Positions 10,980 to 21,942 of a stretch of 64,000 nt of DNA are shown here, piece after piece (positions within the stretch are counted from its first letter, which is position 1; each line of letters opens with the position of its first letter). The translations under genes and the position numbers were made by a program. The DNA is from Fistulifera solaris (taxonomy: Eukaryota; Bacillariophyta; Bacillariophyceae; Naviculales; Stauroneidaceae), in the NCBI GenBank assembly GCA_030295235.1, contig AP026131.1, positions 1,240,001-1,304,000 on the forward strand. Reading direction: 5' to 3'. The notes below the pieces were generated by a model. The model was not told where the DNA came from, did not search any database, and was given only the letters and a program-made list of their open reading frames with translations.

Positions 10980-12973
10980 ATGTCGGCGGAAGACTCCTCG
11001 TCCTCGGGGGACTCTTGCGTTGATATACAAAACAATTTAAAAGTAAACTATACTAGAGATACTGCCGGCGACGAAGATGACGGCGGCTCGACTTCATCTG
11101 ACAGCAACGATGGTGACAGCGATGATAGTGATTCCGGCAAGAGCGACGACGATAAATCTCGGGGTGAAGAGAATACTTTTATCGTAAAGAAAACGAATCA
11201 TTTGCCTTTGATGAAGTTACCGCTCGCTCGCCCGTCACCTCCAACTTTGGGCGGCCAACATCCCAATATGAGAATCAAGCTCAAACTACCTACAAAAGCC
11301 AATGCACCTTCCAGAAAAGAGGCTACCAGCGAAAGCGACGAAGATATCAAGGCGACCGTGGTGGAAAGCGATGACGAAGAAGCGGTGACAGCCGTGGTAG
11401 CCGTGGACGAATCATCGACGACTCCCAAACCCACGCCGTCTTTGAAACCCACCAAACGGCGATCGATTCATCCTACCAAACCAATTAAAATGCCTCCCTT
11501 ACAATCACCAGGACTTCTCATGATACCACCCAATCACGCGAATGGAGTCAAAGGCACGGGGTTGTCTTCCTCGATACCGTCGTATACGATCCATAAAGAT
11601 GGCTTTACGACACCGGCCTCGGTGTTTGAAGAGACCATGAAACTGGCCGGATATACCTACGAACGAAGATCGCAAGTGCCTCATCGTGGTTCCAGTGTGG
11701 AACGAGTCGTGGATGATATGTTCGACAGCAACGTCTTTTTTAGCATTACACGTTCCTCCATTGGTACCGCCCGGTCTGTTTGCTTCAGAGCATTCGGAAG
11801 TTGCCAGCGACGAGCAGGAAAGGAACCACTTGGTGCAGTCTATGATCGACGCGTTGAAACCAGTCGCAAATAGGCAACAGCCCGTCGATGAAAAGTCGTC
11901 TCGGAAACGAAAACGACCACTGTCATTTCGTGACATGATGCCGGTATCGCTGACCATAAATTATCCTCAGGATTATGTCGAAAAAGGAAAGCGTACATTC
12001 AGCAGGTTCATGAGAGAGAACGTGCTATTGTCGCGTTCCAAGAAGCGGAAGAGCTGGAGGAGTTGCCGTCGGAAATATCAGCGAAACAAAAGATCCCGCC
12101 GATCCCCATTCCACCGTCGCCACCTCGCTTATCGGAATGCACAATGGATGACAGTGACTACCAAAAACTGTTGAACGAGGATGCACATCCCCTTTACATC
12201 CCCAAGGGCAGAGAGAGATGTGTAGCGCATTTGGACGAGAAGTGTTTCCATATCACCAACGGTCGCTACTTTGGCTTGGCTTCCAACTTGATAGCGGATC
12301 CCAACTTTGTGGGTCCGAATGCACCGGGAATTGCGGGGGTGAGTGCGTCGGCCGGTGCCGGCTTGGCGACATCGACGTCTGGAACGACGGCGACTACTTT
12401 GACAGCTTCTTCCTTCCAAAATATGACGGATGAAAAGTGGAAGTCCAGCGAAAGTCACTCGACACTTCAACCAAGAAGAATGGTCCGCAGAAAGCTTCCG
12501 ACGGAACGACTGGAGCACGAAGTGTTTCCGGATCTAAGTCAATGAGCAGTGAGAATGAAGTCAAAAAAGGAAAAGAAGCTGGAGAGGGAGTCACAGATTC
12601 CACTCGTACGGAAATCATCAAAGCAGCGGTTCACGCCGCTCGCACCAATCAACACGGTCAAGCCTTCCACGCGCCCAATGGACAAAGGTTTCCGGATGTC
12701 AGTAAAGCGTTTGCCTTATATGCAGGAATCAAACCGTGTGAACGATGCAAAAACAACAAACAAGGGGTACGTTCATCTTTTCGTCTACTCTCGACGATCC
12801 TTGACTTGTACTCATAATGCTTGCCGCTCATTTTACAGCCATATTTATGCCGCTTGCGACGACAACACACGGAACCGGATTACGATGGAGGGTCCACGTC
12901 ACTCCAGCTGAAACCCTACTTTGAGGCCCCACTGGAGTCATTGCTGTCGCAACCGATGGATGAAAGCAAATAA
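10980..12973 (+). CDS. Acidic-N-terminus, Lys/Arg-rich nuclear-looking protein with C-terminal CERC...C motif; function unknown
   Basis: Family not recognised. The N-terminus is a long Ser/Asp/Glu tract (SSSSGDS, DDGGSTSSDSNDGDSDDSDSG) followed by basic Pro-rich stretches (KPTKRRSIHPTKPIK). The middle holds SSRKRKRPLSF, which looks like a nuclear localisation signal. The C-terminus has HAARTNQHGQAFHAPNGQRF, then CERCKNNKQG spliced to PYLCRLRRQH, giving a possible Cys-x2-Cys...Cys metal site. One intron at 12767-12838 (GTACGT...TTTACAG) joins in phase and removes the gap inside this motif, which supports it. At least three one-base shifts (near 11745, 12000 and 12440-12475) break the frame. 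ATG at 10980 is preceded by CAACAAAAA. It may be a chromatin or transcription factor, but that is only inferred from composition. Confidence 0.6.
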
Positions 12974-13090
12974 TGAAAAGCGTTTGGTCCCTGTAATAGA
13001 GACGAATGTAAGATGTCTCCGACAACTATGTAACATAATATTATTACAAAATAAATGGAATAGTCTAAACAAGAATATGCTCTTCGTGCA

Positions 13091-14422
13091 TCAGTTGAAA
13101 AACCACAAATCCTTTCCTTCGGTACGTCCTATACTTCGAACATTGCATTCGAGGGCACCGTTCGTTCGATACATGGCCACACAAACGACGACGGGTAGTT
13201 GTGACAACAGTGTCATGTCGAGTTTCGATTTACCCAAATACGTCAATCTTTGTTTTTTCAACGGAGGTTCGGTTAATTCCGTTGTCGCTATCTTTATCGA
13301 TGACAACGGACGTCCCTTGTCAATACGACCCTCCCTGGAATCGTCTTGTTCACACCACGCCTGGTGCAACTGATTCCTTGTTTCAGCATTGTGTGCCAAG
13401 AGCGAAAAATGAACGATTGGAATGTTCATATAGTGCTGAATGTTTATAATTTTCTGATCATCGACATCAGCAAAACAATAGACGCGTGCTTGCAATTCCG
13501 GCGTCAAGGCCTTGTAAAAATCTTTTCCATCCCGTCCGGCACCCCAAATACAAAAGTAGGTCTGGGGATCACTGCCTACATTCCACGCTTGTCGCAAAAC
13601 GGATTGGGAAAAGGCGCCCACACGGATGCGCAACAACAATTTTCGAGGCGTTGCGGAACTCTGGGACTGACCGGGAACGTGTCGATACACGACCAAGGGT
13701 TTGCGTACTACTTTCAACAATCCATCGTGTTGAATGTGCGTATAAAAGAATCGTAAATCTTCCGCGAGACGGAGTGTTTGGGGTGTTTCAAACGTTGGAT
13801 CGACCAAGGCGGGAAGCGGATCCTCCGGTAAGGGTGCTTCAATGTAACCACCAAATTCGTGAAAACGCGATTTCCACATCATCCACGTCGGTTGTATGAT
13901 GGTGACTTCCCGAAATTGTTCGAGCCACAGCCGTTCGTCGGACAAGGAATTGGCCCATTGCGTATAATGCCACGTCGCCTCGGGTGGATCGCGGGTGAAC
14001 TGACATCCCAACAACGTTCGTGACTGTTCATCATTCGGTAATTGCATCAAGTAGTCGACCTGCTCCGCAACCCGCGTCGGCATCATACGATCATCGGCAT
14101 CGAGCCAACACAAAATGGTCTTTTGAGAAGAAGCATACATGTCCACGGCGCGATTGCGGGCGTATCCGGCCCCCCGACTCATCTCGTGACGTTCCAGATG
14201 CAACGTCGCTGAAATCATGGTATCGTTGGTTATTTCTTGCTGGAGGGACTGCAACAAGTCCCAACTGTCGTCGGTCGATCCATCATCGAAACAACACACA
14301 TGAATTTCGATATTCCATGTCGGACAAGACTGCTGCCGCAGGGCCGATTGGACTGTTTCGACAATCGTCGATGCAGCATTGTGCACCGGAATAATGATTT
14401 GGACGGCAATGGTTTCCGACAT
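13091..14422 (-). CDS. Family 2 glycosyltransferase, B3GNTL1-like
   Basis: A 443-aa GT-A glycosyltransferase (GT2) resembling animal B3GNTL1 (beta-1,3-N-acetylglucosaminyltransferase-like 1) over its whole length. Visible elements: IIIPVHNAASTI at residues 9-20, FDDGST (45-50), RGAGYARNRAVD (83-94), the metal-binding LDADDRM (107-113), LLGCQFTRDPP, PTWMMWKSRF, and LAEDLRFFYTH with the catalytic ED. The second half carries the B3GNTL1-specific tail: FCIWGAGRDGKDFYKAL, FADVDDQK, then VVCVAMYRTNGALECNVRSIGRTEGKDLWFF. The open frame extends upstream to 14725, but the ATG at 14422 was chosen because the GT2 fold begins within ten residues, and the upstream residues are basic and unlike the family. 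No signal peptide is seen, so it may be cytosolic. The acceptor is unknown. Confidence 0.85.
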   Translation of the reverse strand: MSETIAVQIIIPVHNAASTIVETVQSALRQQSCPTWNIEIHVCCFDDGSTDDSWDLLQSLQQEITNDTMISATLHLERHEMSRGAGYARNRAVDMYASSQKTILCWLDADDRMMPTRVAEQVDYLMQLPNDEQSRTLLGCQFTRDPPEATWHYTQWANSLSDERLWLEQFREVTIIQPTWMMWKSRFHEFGGYIEAPLPEDPLPALVDPTFETPQTLRLAEDLRFFYTHIQHDGLLKVVRKPLVVYRHVPGQSQSSATPRKLLLRIRVGAFSQSVLRQAWNVGSDPQTYFCIWGAGRDGKDFYKALTPELQARVYCFADVDDQKIINIQHYMNIPIVHFSLLAHNAETRNQLHQAWCEQDDSREGRIDKGRPLSSIKIATTELTEPPLKKQRLTYLGKSKLDMTLLSQLPVVVCVAMYRTNGALECNVRSIGRTEGKDLWFFN

Positions 14423-15878
14423 GATATAAAATAAGGACCGAAAGAAGAATAAAAGCGAAACGGAAAATGTCTCATTTTTTGGCAGACCATTTGGATCTTT
14501 TATTGCTCGCGAGCGAAGCATGAATCTAAAGAGCGAAGCGAGCGATGGGCAGACGCCGAAAGGCGTCTTTCTCAATAAAATCTCGCATTTCGTTCGCACA
14601 AAACTGCTTTTCTCAATAAATTCTTTCGTCGCGAACGACAACAAAGTAGATTTACCAATCGAATTTCGCCTCAATCGAGTTCTTCTTTTCACTACAATAC
14701 TCTTCATTTGACCATAATTAATCATGAGCAGTCACATGGCGATCGGTGATGAAAAGAGCGTCGATTTGTCTGTTTGGAGGATACGCCGACGATCGAAAAT
14801 TCATAGTCGACTGAGAAAACTTCGCCGAGAATGCCCACCGGAATCCGGTTTCCATGTTGATGTGACTTCATGGCTATGTTCAAAACTATTCTACTCCAAA
14901 TTCTAGCGTTCTCGCAAGAAAAGACTTTTTTGTGTCACAGTCCTGCTCTTCACTTTTCGCGTCAAAGTTTTCTGTCCCCTTGCGACGAATCTCCAGCTTG
15001 TCTCGAGCGACAGAACCGCTTAAGTTCAATACCCTATAACTTTCTAGTGACGAAAACTTTGTTGTAAAGTATTAATTAGCAATGCTAGTCAATTTCTCCA
15101 CTATTATATCACTTTCGGGACCAAACTGATCCGCGGCTTTGTACGCGAAATGTGTTTCACGTAATGCGGAAATGAATCCATTTGTAGACCATCCGAATGT
15201 GACTATTATCACTCACTTTTCTATTCCAGAACTAAAGGTTTTGCGGACGCCGAGATAAAGGGGGAGCAAAGCTCCTCATTCTCACAAAGATGCTGCTACT
15301 TTCTCTCCATAAAACTATTTTGAAGCGCTAACTTGTGTTTTAAGGTATTTACTAGTATTATTCCTCAATTTTACTTCCAGATTACGAGGATCTCAGATTA
15401 TGGCAATAATAGGATGATCGAAAAAGTGACTATGGATCGTCATTTTTGAAACCCGCCCGCCCGGATCGCGTACAGGCGGCTAAAAGTGGGCTTTTGGATG
15501 ACGCATTTTGATTGGCTGATTCGCTCGTTTTTGGATCGAAGCCATCTGATTGGCTGGATCCAAAAAGTGTTTTGGATGGAATGTCGCTTTGGTATGTCTT
15601 CTTTCTAAGTAAGTCCGACGACGTACGGTCCAAAAGGTCCACCAGCCATGCCACCAGCATGGTTCAACTGCACATTTTTTCAAAAAATATTTTCGTGGTG
15701 TATGTATTAGTACCGGTACGACTATTGGACATGGCATGTTTAGCGATTGATGTGAATGCAATAAAAAAGGGCGGCGCACACCTTTCATTTTTCTACTCCG
15801 TAGTCTATTAGCCACTTATTTTTTGTTGTCTAGATAATTCTTCCTATGATAAACCTGTCAAATGCACTCTAATCAATC
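14423..15878. other. Intergenic region between B3GNTL1-like and PPR genes
   Basis: About 1.45 kb with no supported gene. A GCGAAGCGAGCG-type low-complexity stretch and a small GACGCCGAAAGGCGTC inverted repeat lie at about 14515-14570. Two GATTGGCTG (inverted CCAAT) copies lie at 15509-15560, and the 9-mer TACTCCGTA is at 15794-15802, shortly before the PPR start. The last two are plausible promoter elements of the PPR gene. Confidence 0.45.
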
Positions 15879-17987
15879 ATGAGACGCCTGGGACGACCCC
15901 TTTCTCGCCTCCAACATTGGCTCATTTCGTCTCCGCCTGCCTATGTGAGGACAGTGACGACGACCGTTCCGAGGACGACGGAGAGTCTTTCGGTCAAAGT
16001 ACAGTCTCTATTGACGCAGAAAGATACCATGACTCCCTCTCAATGGCAACTGGGGGACAAAACGTTGCAATTGTTGTCGCAACAACCCGACAAGGGAGAA
16101 TTGGCGGAAGCCTTGTTGGAGCGCATGGTGTCGGAAGCTTCTCCCGAACAACCTGTCACGGTATGGTATCGATGGGTCATGCGGGCGTGGGCCTTGACGA
16201 CAACTTCTACCGACACAACAACAGAAAATCAATTACCCTATTCCGTCTTTCGGGCGCATCAATTACTCGAAAAGATGCAACAACGGCACCTTCTTCAGCA
16301 ACATGCGGCCCCCGACATTGCCGTCTACGATGCCTTCTTGTATGTCTGTGCGGCATCGCGTCCCTATTCCGCGGCCGTCGCCATATTGGCACAATCTCTC
16401 GTCCAACGGTTGGAACAGACCGGCGACCCGTATCCTTCCACCTTGTCGTACAACAATGTCTTGACCATTCTGTTGCAATCCCCCCAGTATGGTGCCGCCA
16501 GTCACGCCGAAGATTGGCTTTTGCGATTGTCGGAACACAGTGCTTCCGGTTTGGGACCCGCCCAACCCAATACCCAATCCTTCAATCGGGTCTTGCACGC
16601 GTGGAAAGCTCAGGCGCCCGATCGGGCGTACGCGATTCTGCAATTCATGAAACAACACAACAGCATAGCACCCGATGTTGTATCGTTTGCCACCGTCCTA
16701 CATGCGTATCGAGACGATCCGGAAACGGCGGAACAAGTCTTTCAAGAAGCGTTACAGTATTTTTCGCAAACGAAGATCGATTTGACGCAATGTTTGGATG
16801 CGGTCCTGATCGCGTGGGCCTATAGTCGTCGGGACGATGCAGTGGAAAAGGTGCAAGCCTTGTTGCGAAATGCGTACGATGTGCCGCAATTACATCCCAC
16901 GGCGGCCACGCATCGGATCTGTTTGCAGGCGTTTTTTCAAAACGGCGACGTCGATGCCGCGACACAGTATTTGTACGAAATGATTGCGGCGGGTCGTCCG
17001 TTGGACAGTAACGCGCCCAGTATTGTTACCACCGATGCCTTTCATGTTGTATTACAAGGTTGGTTGGACAGTGGGCGTCCCGAGGCACTGGAACAATCAC
17101 AAGAATTGTTGCAAGTCATGATGGAACTGTCACACGAACTTCCGTGTGCACCCGAAGTGAGCACGTTTGTGCGCTGCTTGCAAATGGTCTGGAACCACAA
17201 AGGATCACCCCAATCCGCTTTACAAATTTTGGAACAAGCGGAACAACGCCAAATGGTGAATTTTTACACCTACAAATGGGTGTTGCAAATTTTGGAACGG
17301 TCTCCGTCGTATGCGTTTGTGGCGTACGATGTCTTGCAGCGAGCGTTGTCGAACGTCAAAGTGGAATCCACGGCATTGCATCGTTTGACGATGGATACTT
17401 TATTGAAAAACCGATCGTTGTCCGCCATGGAATTGGCGTTGCAGTTATTGTTGCACGAGTTCCCCGATCAATCAATACGAGCTTTGGAATTGTCGTACGT
17501 GAGTGTCTTACAAGCATTCGCCCGCACGGCACGAGCGGGAGCCGTCGCGATAGAAGTGTATCAACACATTTGTCAAAATAAGCCATCCATTCGGTACAAT
17601 GCGACGATCAGGAATGCCATTCTGCAGACCATGGTACAGAGTGAGGATTATCAAATACGAGCTTGCGATGTCTTGCAAGAAATGGTGTCGGATAGCCAGG
17701 GTCCCGATCGTGCTTGCTTGGATGACTTTTTGGGGACCCTGCTGTTACGTGTCGAGGCTAGCAAAAAGAAACAAAATGTACAATCAGCATTAACGAAACG
17801 CATCATACAGCTACTGGAGTTGTTAGTCGAACAACATCGACAAAACATCATTGAGGACTGCCCTTCTCTTTCGATCTTTCGCAGGGTGTATGATCTCTGC
17901 AATTCAAAAGAAGAAGCGCAGAAGATAAAAACATGGGCACGGACCTGTTACCCTCCTGAGAGACTTGAAGAGAAAGCGAATCGATGA
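15879..17987 (+). CDS. Pentatricopeptide-repeat (PPR) protein, probably organellar
   Basis: A 702-aa helical-repeat protein. The first 30 residues (MRRLGRPLSRLQHWLISSPP...) are Arg-rich without acidic residues, as in a mitochondrial presequence. PPR-like units follow: PDIAVYDAFLYVCAASRPYS, STLSYNNVLTILLQSPQYG, NTQSFNRVLHAWKAQAPDRA, PDVVSFATVLHAYRDDPETA, and later degenerate helical pairs to the C-terminus. PPR proteins bind organellar RNA for processing, stability or translation; the target cannot be inferred. The frame is open from ATG to stop with no intron, which contrasts with several broken neighbours. It converges with the phosducin-like gene, with only about 45 bp between the stops. 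Confidence 0.85.
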   Translation: MRRLGRPLSRLQHWLISSPPAYVRTVTTTVPRTTESLSVKVQSLLTQKDTMTPSQWQLGDKTLQLLSQQPDKGELAEALLERMVSEASPEQPVTVWYRWVMRAWALTTTSTDTTTENQLPYSVFRAHQLLEKMQQRHLLQQHAAPDIAVYDAFLYVCAASRPYSAAVAILAQSLVQRLEQTGDPYPSTLSYNNVLTILLQSPQYGAASHAEDWLLRLSEHSASGLGPAQPNTQSFNRVLHAWKAQAPDRAYAILQFMKQHNSIAPDVVSFATVLHAYRDDPETAEQVFQEALQYFSQTKIDLTQCLDAVLIAWAYSRRDDAVEKVQALLRNAYDVPQLHPTAATHRICLQAFFQNGDVDAATQYLYEMIAAGRPLDSNAPSIVTTDAFHVVLQGWLDSGRPEALEQSQELLQVMMELSHELPCAPEVSTFVRCLQMVWNHKGSPQSALQILEQAEQRQMVNFYTYKWVLQILERSPSYAFVAYDVLQRALSNVKVESTALHRLTMDTLLKNRSLSAMELALQLLLHEFPDQSIRALELSYVSVLQAFARTARAGAVAIEVYQHICQNKPSIRYNATIRNAILQTMVQSEDYQIRACDVLQEMVSDSQGPDRACLDDFLGTLLLRVEASKKKQNVQSALTKRIIQLLELLVEQHRQNIIEDCPSLSIFRRVYDLCNSKEEAQKIKTWARTCYPPERLEEKANR

Positions 17988-18031
17988 TGGAGCCGATGAT
18001 TAAAAATAGAAAGAATAATCATAATTTACAC

Positions 18032-18664
18032 TTATCTAGAGTCCAACTTTTCTATTGTGGATTGTAACAGTTCATATAAGGCTTCCGTCGATTGAATGTG
18101 CGTTAGTTGCATCATCTGCTTTTGCAAAACACCGTGACGGTACAAAAAGAGACACGGTAGATTGTGCAACGGCCAGTTTCCTTCGATTATGGCTTGTTGA
18201 TACGGAATGAATACAAATTGCATGCCGCTGGTCGCGCGCGCTACTTCTTGAACGGCTTGTTCGATGCGACCGGTGCGTTCGGTGTCGGAGGACGTCAAAC
18301 ACACCACGACCCATTGTTGCAGGGAAGCTTCATTGACGTGTCGATGCCATTCATTGCGTTGAATATACTGCACCGAGGAGGCTTGTTGTTGTCGTTGTTG
18401 TCGATACCGTTGCATAATTTCCTCGTCATCGGAGAAAGAATCATCATCCACATCACTGGTAGTGGGATCTACAGTCACATTCGTGGCTTCCCGCAACGCC
18501 ACCAATCGCTGGGCTTCTTCCAAGGAAGCACCTTTGGCCAAAAACACTTGCGTAGGTGTCACAATGTCGCGTTGCAACAAGGCATCGTCGAATTCCGTCG
18601 TGGCGGTACTATAGGCATACGAGGGTTTGTCGGTTGCGTAATTCGTGACACCGGATCCTTCCAT
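18032..18664 (-). CDS. Phosducin-like protein (PhLP2/PDCL3-type)
   Basis: A 210-aa phosducin-like protein with a thioredoxin-fold C-terminal domain. These proteins assist the CCT chaperonin in folding actin, tubulin and G-beta; the PDCL2/3 subgroup is the best match. The N-terminal signature TTEFDDALLQRDIVTPTQVFLAKG (residues 22-45) corresponds to the family's T.W.D.L...GI(L/I)P. The EEIMQRYRQQRQQQ helix and the VQYIQRNEWHRHVNEAS lead-in to the thioredoxin fold follow. In that fold VVVCLTSSDTERT, FVFIPYQQAIIEGNWPLHNLPCLFLYRHG and an amphipathic C-terminal helix are visible. No CxxC, as expected. Complete, no introns. Cytosolic. Confidence 0.85.
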   Translation of the reverse strand: MEGSGVTNYATDKPSYAYSTATTEFDDALLQRDIVTPTQVFLAKGASLEEAQRLVALREATNVTVDPTTSDVDDDSFSDDEEIMQRYRQQRQQQASSVQYIQRNEWHRHVNEASLQQWVVVCLTSSDTERTGRIEQAVQEVARATSGMQFVFIPYQQAIIEGNWPLHNLPCLFLYRHGVLQKQMMQLTHIQSTEALYELLQSTIEKLDSR

Positions 18665-18918
18665 TTCTTGTAATGGGAATAATTGAAGGAAGAAAGGAAG
18701 AATGATTGTGATAAAATAATGAATGAAAAGGATCCGTCACTTTTCCGTTGGAAAAGTCACGCGCACGGAGGATTTCGAAATATTCGTATTTCATCTACGA
18801 CAGGTCTTTATCGATGGTTCTTTTTCGATAAAAAGGATACCTGCTTTATTTCTAAGCATATGGATTTTATTTCAAGTGAAACGAATGGATATTGATTGTT
18901 TTACGGCATTTACAACTT

Positions 18919-20444
18919 TTGGCTTCGGCTTGCCGCCGCCTACGACGACCCCAGTACACTTTCTACGCAGACGATGCTTCGGCGCTCTCATGTCTCTTTT
19001 CTAGGTTTTGACAAGCGTCAACCATCCCTCGGACACCCACCTCTCACGGAAATTATCGCAGTTTGTATATTCAAAGGTTCATTAGGCGATTAGAGAACCT
19101 AAGCATCGGAGAAGCATGTTTTTCATGCAGATACACATTTGAAGGCCGCTCGCCGCTGCCTACGACGATCCCAGTACACTTTCTACGGAGACGACGCTTC
19201 GGCGCTCTCACGTTACTTTCTTTGGTCTTGACACACGTCGACCATCCCTCGGACACCTAGCTCTCACGGAAATCATCGCATTTTCAACTTATATCAAGGG
19301 TTCACTAATCGAATAGAAAACCTAAGCATGGAGAACAAAAGCATGGAGAATCAATCACAGCATCGGAGAACACAACACACGGGCAATTCTAAGCATCGAA
19401 GAAGCAGGCTATGTATGAATTAGCAAGTTTGACCTCGGCTCGCTGCCGCCTACAACGATCCCAGTACACTTTCTACGCAGACGACGCTTTGGCGCTCTCA
19501 CGTTACTTTCTTTGGTCTTGACACACGTCGACCATCCCTCGGACACCTAGCTCTCACGGAAATCATCGCATTTTCAACTTATATCAAGGGTTCACTAATC
19601 GAATAGAAAACCTAAGCATGGAGAACAAAATCATGGAGAATCAATCACAGCATCGGAGAATACAACACACGGGCAATTCTAAGCATCGAAGAAGCAGGCT
19701 ATGTATGAATTAGCAAGTTTGACCTCGGCTCGCTGCCGCCTACAACGATCCCAGTACACTTTCTACGCAGACGACGCTTCGGCGCTCTCACGTTACTTTC
19801 TTTGGTCTTGACACACGTCGACCATCCCTCGGACACCTAGCTCTCACGGAAATCATCGCATTTTCAACTTATATCAAGGGTTCACAAATCGAATGGAGAA
19901 CCTAAGCATGGAGAACAAAAGCATGGAGAATCAATCACAGCATCGGAGAACACAACACACGGGCAATTCTAAGCATCGAAGAAGCAGGCTATGTATGAAT
20001 TAGCAAGTTTGACCTCGGCTCGCTGCCGCCTACAACGATCCCAGTACACTTTCTACGCAGACGACGCTTTGGCGCTCTCACGTTACTTTCTTTGGTCTTG
20101 ACACACGTCGACCATCCCTCAGACACCTAGCTCTCACGGAAATCATCGCATTTTCAACTTATATCAAGGGTTCACTAATCGAATGGAGACCCTAAGCATG
20201 GAGAACAAAAGCATGGAGAATCAATCACAGCATCGGAGAACACAACACACGGGCAATTCTAAGCATCGAAGAAGCAGGCTATGTATGAATTAGCAAGTTT
20301 GACCTCGGCTCGCTGCCGTCTACAACGATCCCAGTACACTTTCTACGGAGACGACGCTTCGGCGCTCTCACGTTACTTTCTTTGGTCTTGACACACGTCA
20401 ACCATCCCTCGGACACCTAGCTCTCACGGAAATCATCGCATTTT
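18919..20444. repeat. Tandem satellite array, 290-bp unit, about 5.3 copies
   Basis: CCCAGTACACTTTCTACG recurs six times, its CAGTACACT ending at 18960, 19180, 19470, 19760, 20050 and 20340. The last five copies are exactly 290 bp apart and the first interval is 220 bp, i.e. the outermost unit is short by about 70 bp and more diverged. Central units differ by only a few bases, a sign of homogenisation. Each full unit also contains four copies of an AGCATSGAGAA-like subrepeat (for example AAGCATGGAGAAC, AGCATCGGAGAAC) and a conserved stretch GACCATCCCTCGGACACCTAGC. No open frame persists across units. Both flanks are unique sequence. Confidence 0.95.
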
Positions 20445-21083
20445 TGACAACAAAATCGGATGTCCATTTTTGATGGGCAACCAGTCTGAATCAGTTCTAG
20501 CGGTCTACTTCGACAAGAGTAGATCCCTACAACGTGGATAGGACTTAAAATATAATTTCAAATTGTTATTGTTATGGAAAGGATCCGTCACAACGCGGTC
20601 GCCCGCACGTTGGTGCTTCGTACTATCAAAATCCGTCGAAATGTCGTTACGGTACGGTATCACAGAGACGATCGAGATCACGATCGCGACAAGTGTTGAC
20701 GGTCCTGCAAGCCAATCTAAAAGATTCGGTACGATGTAGACTTGGTTATTCTCGTCGCTGATGAATGTTGAATGTAAAGGCGGGGCATTCGGTTGTTCTT
20801 CTTGCAAACCTTTCAACGAATGGTGTGAAGTGTACCAGGTAGTGTGGTGCATTACTAACGACTGACACAGTCGTGAATCGACTTACCGTCTGTCCGACTG
20901 CGCGGAGAGAGTGACACGTGTCCGCCACTTTTGCAAGAGCGATTTTTTTCATTGCGACGAAAAACGCCACAACATCATCTTTGTCAACCTTTTGCATCAC
21001 TACGAATATCATTTCTCCGTCGGTGTTTTATTTCTTTCATTTCGGCACTCGTCTATTCCTTTTAGACACAACAATACGCAATC
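20445..21083. other. Intergenic region upstream of GrpE
   Basis: About 640 bp. A 115-codon minus-strand open frame (20505-20852) with one hydrophobic stretch has no recognisable features and I do not call it. It probably carries the GrpE promoter. Confidence 0.4.
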
Positions 21084-21796
21084 ATGATTCATCGACTCGC
21101 GTTCTCCCTACTATTTCTCGCGTCGACGGAGGCATTTTGCGTGACACCTCATCGTCACTCGAGCACCGTTTTGCGCGCCGAAAGCAATGATATTTTAAAT
21201 TCTCCCGCCTTTTTGCAACGCAAATTTGAAGTCCTACAAACGGATTTACAGAAAGCCGAAGATGCCCTCGCGGCGGCACAACAACGCCTCGAAGAAGGCA
21301 AAGCCGAATGGGGACCCCAACTGGCGGATTTGCAAACCGAGGTGCGTAGTATTCAGTAATGTGGGTGAGACAAAGACGCTTGTGCAGAAACAGTAAACTC
21401 ACATTAGCTCTATAGTACCAAAACATTCAAAAACGCATGAACGAACAAAGCAAAGGTGGAGATAGCATGGCGACGGTGCAGGTGGCCCGCAATATGCTCA
21501 ATGTCTTGGACAATTTCGATCGTGCCTTTGGTGCCGTTCAGCCATCGAATGACGAAGAATTGGCGATTGAAGCGGAATACAAGGGGACGTACCAAATGAT
21601 GTTGGACGCCTTTGCGGAAATGGGTGTCGAAGAAATTCCGACCGTCGGCGTGGAATTTGATTACCAAGTCCATCAAGCCGTTATGCAAAAACCGTCGGAC
21701 GAATATGAAGAAGGCATTGTGTGTGAAGAGTTTCAAAAAGGATTCAAATGTGGGGATAGTTTAGTCCGTGCTGCCATGGTCGCGGTGGCCGTGTAA
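21084..21796 (+). CDS. Plastid-targeted GrpE nucleotide-exchange factor (two exons)
   Basis: Co-chaperone that releases ADP from Hsp70/DnaK, here most likely in the plastid stroma. Exons 21084-21341 and 21416-21796 join in phase (donor GTGCGT, acceptor TATAG), giving about 212 aa. Residues 1-18 form a signal peptide ending STEAF|CV, an ASAF-like motif with Phe at +1, followed by a Ser/His-rich transit segment. A coiled coil (residues 40-90, KAEDALAAAQQRLEEGKAEW...) and the GrpE core follow: YQNIQKRM, ARNMLNVLDNFDRA, and the C-terminal beta domain with GVEEIPTVGVEFDYQVHQAV, FQKGFKCGDSLVRAAMVAVA. All are family hallmarks. Total length is typical. Confidence 0.92.
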
Positions 21797-21942
21797 AGGA
21801 ATCGCTAGATGTTTGTAGGAAAACCACTCTCTCTAGAGAGATATGCATTGCCGTAGCTTCTTCTAAGATAACACTACTAGTAATGAAACAAACAGCACTT
21901 TGATCAAAGGGCAATCTTGCCAACCGTAAGTAAGCGGACGGC

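Noticed and set aside
15917-16825. Long overlapping open frame inside the PPR gene
   Set aside because: It is a shadow in another frame; the PPR motifs and codon use support only the 15879-17987 frame.
18919-20444. CRISPR-like array because of regularly spaced repeats
   Set aside because: The whole 290-bp unit is conserved, there are no unique spacers, and the context is nuclear and eukaryotic.
18727-20591. 14-bp repeat AAAGGATCCGTCAC on both sides of the satellite
   Set aside because: Several 14-mer matches are expected by chance in 64 kb and the flanks show no further similarity.
20505-20852. 115-codon minus-strand open frame with a hydrophobic stretch
   Set aside because: No family features, unusual composition, and it lies next to the satellite in a promoter region. 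Probably chance.
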